Part shown: positions 61,652 to 64,000 of the stretch, piece by piece
Numbering within the stretch: the first letter of the stretch is position 1
Layout of the letters: every line of letters starts with the position of its first letter
Source: Actinomadura terrae
Lineage (GTDB): Bacteria > Actinomycetota > Actinomycetes > Streptosporangiales > Streptosporangiaceae
Direction of reading: 5' to 3'
NCBI RefSeq assembly: GCF_022751215.1
Contig: NZ_JAICDG010000003.1
Location: 434,001-498,000, forward strand
DNA length: 64,000 nt
Notes under the pieces: model-generated
Database searches by the model: none
Told to the model about the DNA's origin: nothing
Seen by the model: only the letters and a program-made list of their open reading frames with translations
Program-made: the position numbers and the translations under genes

Positions 61652-62581
61652 ATGGAGGCCAGGCAGGAGTCCCGGCGCGCGTTCACCGCGATCGTCAACC
61701 CGGCGGCGGGCGGGTCCGCGCCCGCCCGGACGCTGATCCCGCTCGCCCGGCTGCTGCGCGAGGCGGGCGCCGACGTCGCGGTCGAGTACAGCCGCGGGCT
61801 GGAGCACGCCGCCACGCTGGCGCGCGCCGCCGCGGGCGCCGGACGGATCGTCCTCGGGGTCGGCGGCGACGGCATGGTCGGCCGCGTCGGCGGCGCCCTC
61901 GCCGGGACGGACGCGGTCCTCGGTGTCGTGCCCGCCGGGCGCGGCAACGACTTCGCCCGGCAGCTCGGCGTCCCGTCCGAGCCGGAACGGCTGGCCCCGC
62001 TACTGCTGGACGGGGCGCCGCGCGCCGTCGACGCCATCGAGGCCAACGGGAGGGCCGTCCTCGGCAGCGTCTACGCGGGCGTGGACGCGGTCGCCAACCA
62101 CAACGCCAACCGGGCCCGGGTGCTGCGCGGCTCCGCCGCCTACTACGCCGGGGCCCTGCGCGCGATCGCGACGTGGCGCCCGGCGGACTACCGGGTGACC
62201 GTGGACGGCGCGGAGCACCTGCGGCAGGGGTACACCGTCGTCGCCGCGAACTCCGGCTACTACGGGTCCGGCAAGCACATCGCCCCGGGCGCGCGCGTGG
62301 ACGACGGCCTGCTCGACGTCGTCCTCATCCGGCGGGCGCCCCGGGCGCTGTTCTTCGCCGTGATGCGCGAGCTGGAGGACGGCGCGCACGTCCGGCGCCC
62401 CGAGGTCGAGGTGCTGCGGGGGCGGGAGGTGCGGATCGAGCTGGCGGGGCCGTCCGCCGCGTCCGGGCGGAGGCTGCCCTACGGCGCGGACGGCGAGCTG
62501 CCCGGCGTGCTGCCGGTGACCGTCCGGGTGCTTCCGGGCGCGCTCAGGATGCTCGCCCCGGCCCCCGATACGGCGCTCTGA
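61652..62581 (+). CDS. diacylglycerol kinase-family lipid kinase
   Basis: A 309-residue DAGK/YegS-type lipid kinase. The nucleotide loop is VGGDGMVGRVGG, and PAGRGNDFARQLG is the substrate-binding loop. The C-terminal beta domain is complete. It lies four bases after the flavoprotein gene, so they share an operon. The equivalent mycobacterial gene (Rv2252) phosphorylates diacylglycerol and feeds phosphatidic acid synthesis. Confidence 0.92.
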   Translation: MEARQESRRAFTAIVNPAAGGSAPARTLIPLARLLREAGADVAVEYSRGLEHAATLARAAAGAGRIVLGVGGDGMVGRVGGALAGTDAVLGVVPAGRGNDFARQLGVPSEPERLAPLLLDGAPRAVDAIEANGRAVLGSVYAGVDAVANHNANRARVLRGSAAYYAGALRAIATWRPADYRVTVDGAEHLRQGYTVVAANSGYYGSGKHIAPGARVDDGLLDVVLIRRAPRALFFAVMRELEDGAHVRRPEVEVLRGREVRIELAGPSAASGRRLPYGADGELPGVLPVTVRVLPGALRMLAPAPDTAL

Positions 62582-62708
62582 CCTGCCGTCTCACAAAGAT
62601 CCGAGATTTGGACCCCGCGTTTAGGTCGATTTACGCGTGCATTACGGGCCCCCGGATAGCGTCATTAACGTCCCGTTTCGGGACCTTGGGGCCGTCTGTG
62701 GAGGCATC

Positions 62709-62927
62709 ATGGGAAGGCGACTGTTCGCCGTTCTGGGGGGACTCATGATGACCACGGACGCCCTCGTCGTGGTGGCGCCGGCGTCCCTGGGGGTGGCGTC
62801 GGCGCCCACGACTTTCCGGGCCCGTGGAGCCGCGCGCGCATCGCGCGTCCGGCATGTCCGGCCCGTCCCGATCCGGAGCCTCGCCGCCCCCGTCGCGCGG
62901 GCGGCCCATACCGCATCGATCTTGTGA
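62709..62927 (+). CDS. possible small exported protein
   Basis: A 72-residue reading frame with GGAGG five bases before its ATG. The first 30 residues (MGRRLFAVLGGLMMTTDALV) look like a signal sequence with a possible VASA cleavage site, and the mature part is basic. No homologue family recognised. It may be chance, but the start signal and the hydrophobic N-terminus agree. Confidence 0.4.
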   Translation: MGRRLFAVLGGLMMTTDALVVVAPASLGVASAPTTFRARGAARASRVRHVRPVPIRSLAAPVARAAHTASIL

Positions 62928-62938
62928 TGTGGATCACG
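62923..62938. promoter_or_regulatory. CRP-like site upstream of the symporter operon
   Basis: TGTGATGTGGATCACG matches TGTGA-N6-TCACA at nine of ten arm positions. It ends 149 bases before the DUF485 gene. Actinobacterial Crp/Cmr proteins use this motif, and acetate-type symporters are known Crp targets in other bacteria. Confidence 0.5.
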
Positions 62939-63087
62939 GTCTAGCATCGGGGTCGCATCGGGCGGGTATCCGTTCTCACACCTCCGCCACCTTCTCGGCC
63001 ATCTGGCCTGCATCGGCCAACTTCGTAGGGCATCGTGGCCGCGATTCTCGGTGAGATTCGCAGTGTGATCGTTTGGCGGAGGTGGTC

Positions 63088-63534
63088 GTGACAACCGAGT
63101 CATCAGGGCCGGGGTCCGCTTCAGGCGGGCTCGACAACGCGGCCTACGCGCAGATGAGGCAGTCGCCGGAGTTCGAACGGCTACGCCTCGCCTTCCGCCG
63201 TTTCGTCTTCCCCATGACGGTGGCGTTCCTGATCTGGTACCTGCTCTACGTGGTGCTGTCGGCCTACGCGCGCGGCTTCATGGGGCACAAGCTGTTCGGC
63301 GAGATCAACGTGGCGCTGGTCTTCGGCCTGCTCCAGTTCGTCTCGACGTTCCTCATCGCCTGGCTGTACGAGCGGTACGCGCGCGGCACGCTCGAACCGC
63401 TGGCGGCCTCCGTGCGCGACACCCGCACGGGCACCGGCACCGGCGGCGCGGGCACCGGCGCGGGCGCGACCGCCGCGAAGGGCCTCAAGAAGGACGAGAC
63501 GAAGAAGGACGAGTCCGAGGAGGGCGGCGCGTGA
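63088..63534 (+). CDS. DUF485 membrane protein
   Basis: A 148-residue protein with two membrane segments (FPMTVAFLIWYLLYVVLSAYA, about 45-65; VALVFGLLQFVSTFLIAWLYE, about 80-100) and a charged C-terminal tail rich in Lys/Glu (KKDETKKDESEEGGA). DUF485 proteins are encoded directly before ActP-type symporters and probably aid their assembly. GGAGGTGG sets the GTG start. The stop overlaps the symporter GTG. Confidence 0.92.
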   Translation: MTTESSGPGSASGGLDNAAYAQMRQSPEFERLRLAFRRFVFPMTVAFLIWYLLYVVLSAYARGFMGHKLFGEINVALVFGLLQFVSTFLIAWLYERYARGTLEPLAASVRDTRTGTGTGGAGTGAGATAAKGLKKDETKKDESEEGGA

Positions 63535-64000
63535 GCCCCCAGCACCTCGCCGCCCCCGTGCTGGCGGCCTCCGACAACGAGCACCGGACGATCTCGCTGG
63601 TGCTGTTCGCCCTCTTCGTGGCGCTCACCCTGTGGATCACGCTCTGGGCGTCCCGGCAGAACAAGACCGCCGCCGACTACTACGCGGGCGGGCGCGCGTT
63701 CACCCCGCTCCAGAACGGCCTGGCGATCAGCGGCGACTACATGTCCGCCGCGTCGTTCCTCGGCATCGCGGGCCTGTTCGCGCTGTCGGGCTATGACGGC
63801 TTCCTGTACTCCATCGGCTTCCTGGTCGCGTGGCTGGTGGCGTTGCTGCTGGTCGCCGAGATGCTGCGCAACTCCGGCCGGTTCACGATGGCCGACGTGC
63901 TGGCGTTCCGGATGCAGCAGCGGCCCGTCCGGGCGGCGGCGGGGATCTCCACGATCGTCGTGTCGATCTTCTACCTGCTGGCCCAGATGGTCGGCGCGGG
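63531..64000 (+). CDS. actP: solute:sodium symporter, acetate permease-like (cut by window edge)
   Basis: The first 156 residues of an SSS-family symporter; the frame is open to the window end. ADYYAGGRAFTPLQNGLAISGDYMSAASFLG is the family's first-helix region in ActP-like carboxylate transporters, followed by a GYDGFLYSIGF segment and the FTMADVLAFR loop. At least four membrane segments are visible. It starts at a GTG overlapping the DUF485 stop. Confidence 0.9.
   Translation, partial: MSPQHLAAPVLAASDNEHRTISLVLFALFVALTLWITLWASRQNKTAADYYAGGRAFTPLQNGLAISGDYMSAASFLGIAGLFALSGYDGFLYSIGFLVAWLVALLLVAEMLRNSGRFTMADVLAFRMQQRPVRAAAGISTIVVSIFYLLAQMVGA

Overview
This 64 kb window is chromosomal DNA from a high-GC actinobacterium. 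Evidence: very GC-rich codon use, many GTG and TTG starts, Lsr2, a WhiB-family protein, HemQ-type haem synthesis, IdeR/DtxR iron boxes, and mycobacterial/streptomycete-like gene order (tetR-glpD facing an FAD oxidase and a lipid kinase). A relative of Actinomadura or another member of the Streptosporangiales fits best, but that placement is inference.

Layout. 0.1-5.3 kb: a P-loop GTPase-like protein with a RHIM-like N-terminal motif (minus strand), then a tightly overlapped four-gene efflux cassette (lipoprotein, peptidoglycan-binding adaptor, ABC ATPase, MacB-like permease). 5.3-8.7 kb: IdeR-controlled FTR1 iron permease, RNase D, a DUF3000 protein and a small zinc-ribbon protein. 8.9-12.9 kb: hemE, hemY and hemQ of the coproporphyrin-dependent haem pathway. 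13.2-26.6 kb: housekeeping and secreted enzymes: MsrB, a stand-alone LigD-type polymerase, a secreted X-Pro peptidase divergent from a sulfatase, a HelD-type helicase, PhoD phosphatase, an ATP-dependent DNA ligase, and two RibD-C reductases facing tail to tail. 26.6-35.4 kb: GlgX, a GNAT protein, a DUF4262 protein, a secreted protein of unknown role, a SpoIIE phosphatase, a DUF574 methyltransferase, a lipoprotein/membrane-protein pair, and lsr2.

35.7-46.6 kb is the accessory island: an IS256-transposase-like protein that appears to lack its catalytic residues, then a 2,544-residue Sec-exported RHS polymorphic toxin. Its low-GC tip looks like a PD-(D/E)xK nuclease. Two immunity-type paralogues of very different base composition, a small membrane protein and one more accessory gene follow it.

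46.5-56 kb: aidB, a DUF1707 protein, a sulfur-assimilation operon (sulfite reductase, 54-residue zinc ribbon, cysH, sirohydrochlorin chelatase) behind a 25-codon leader peptide, a YihY protein, a phosphotriesterase homologue that has lost metal ligands, and a phosphoribosyltransferase. 56-62.6 kb: a whiB gene, an IdeR-box sucrase/ferredoxin-like gene, and the glpD-tetR / AGPS-like oxidase / diacylglycerol-kinase block. The window ends in a DUF485 - solute:sodium symporter operon with a CRP-like site upstream.

Three patterns cross the window. At least ten genes have a TAnnnT hexamer seven or eight bases before their start codon, as expected for leaderless mRNAs. A 32-bp palindromic element occurs twice and is translated in the same frame in two different genes. 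Two IdeR boxes place an iron permease and a ferredoxin-like protein in one likely regulon. No tRNA, rRNA or CRISPR array was seen.
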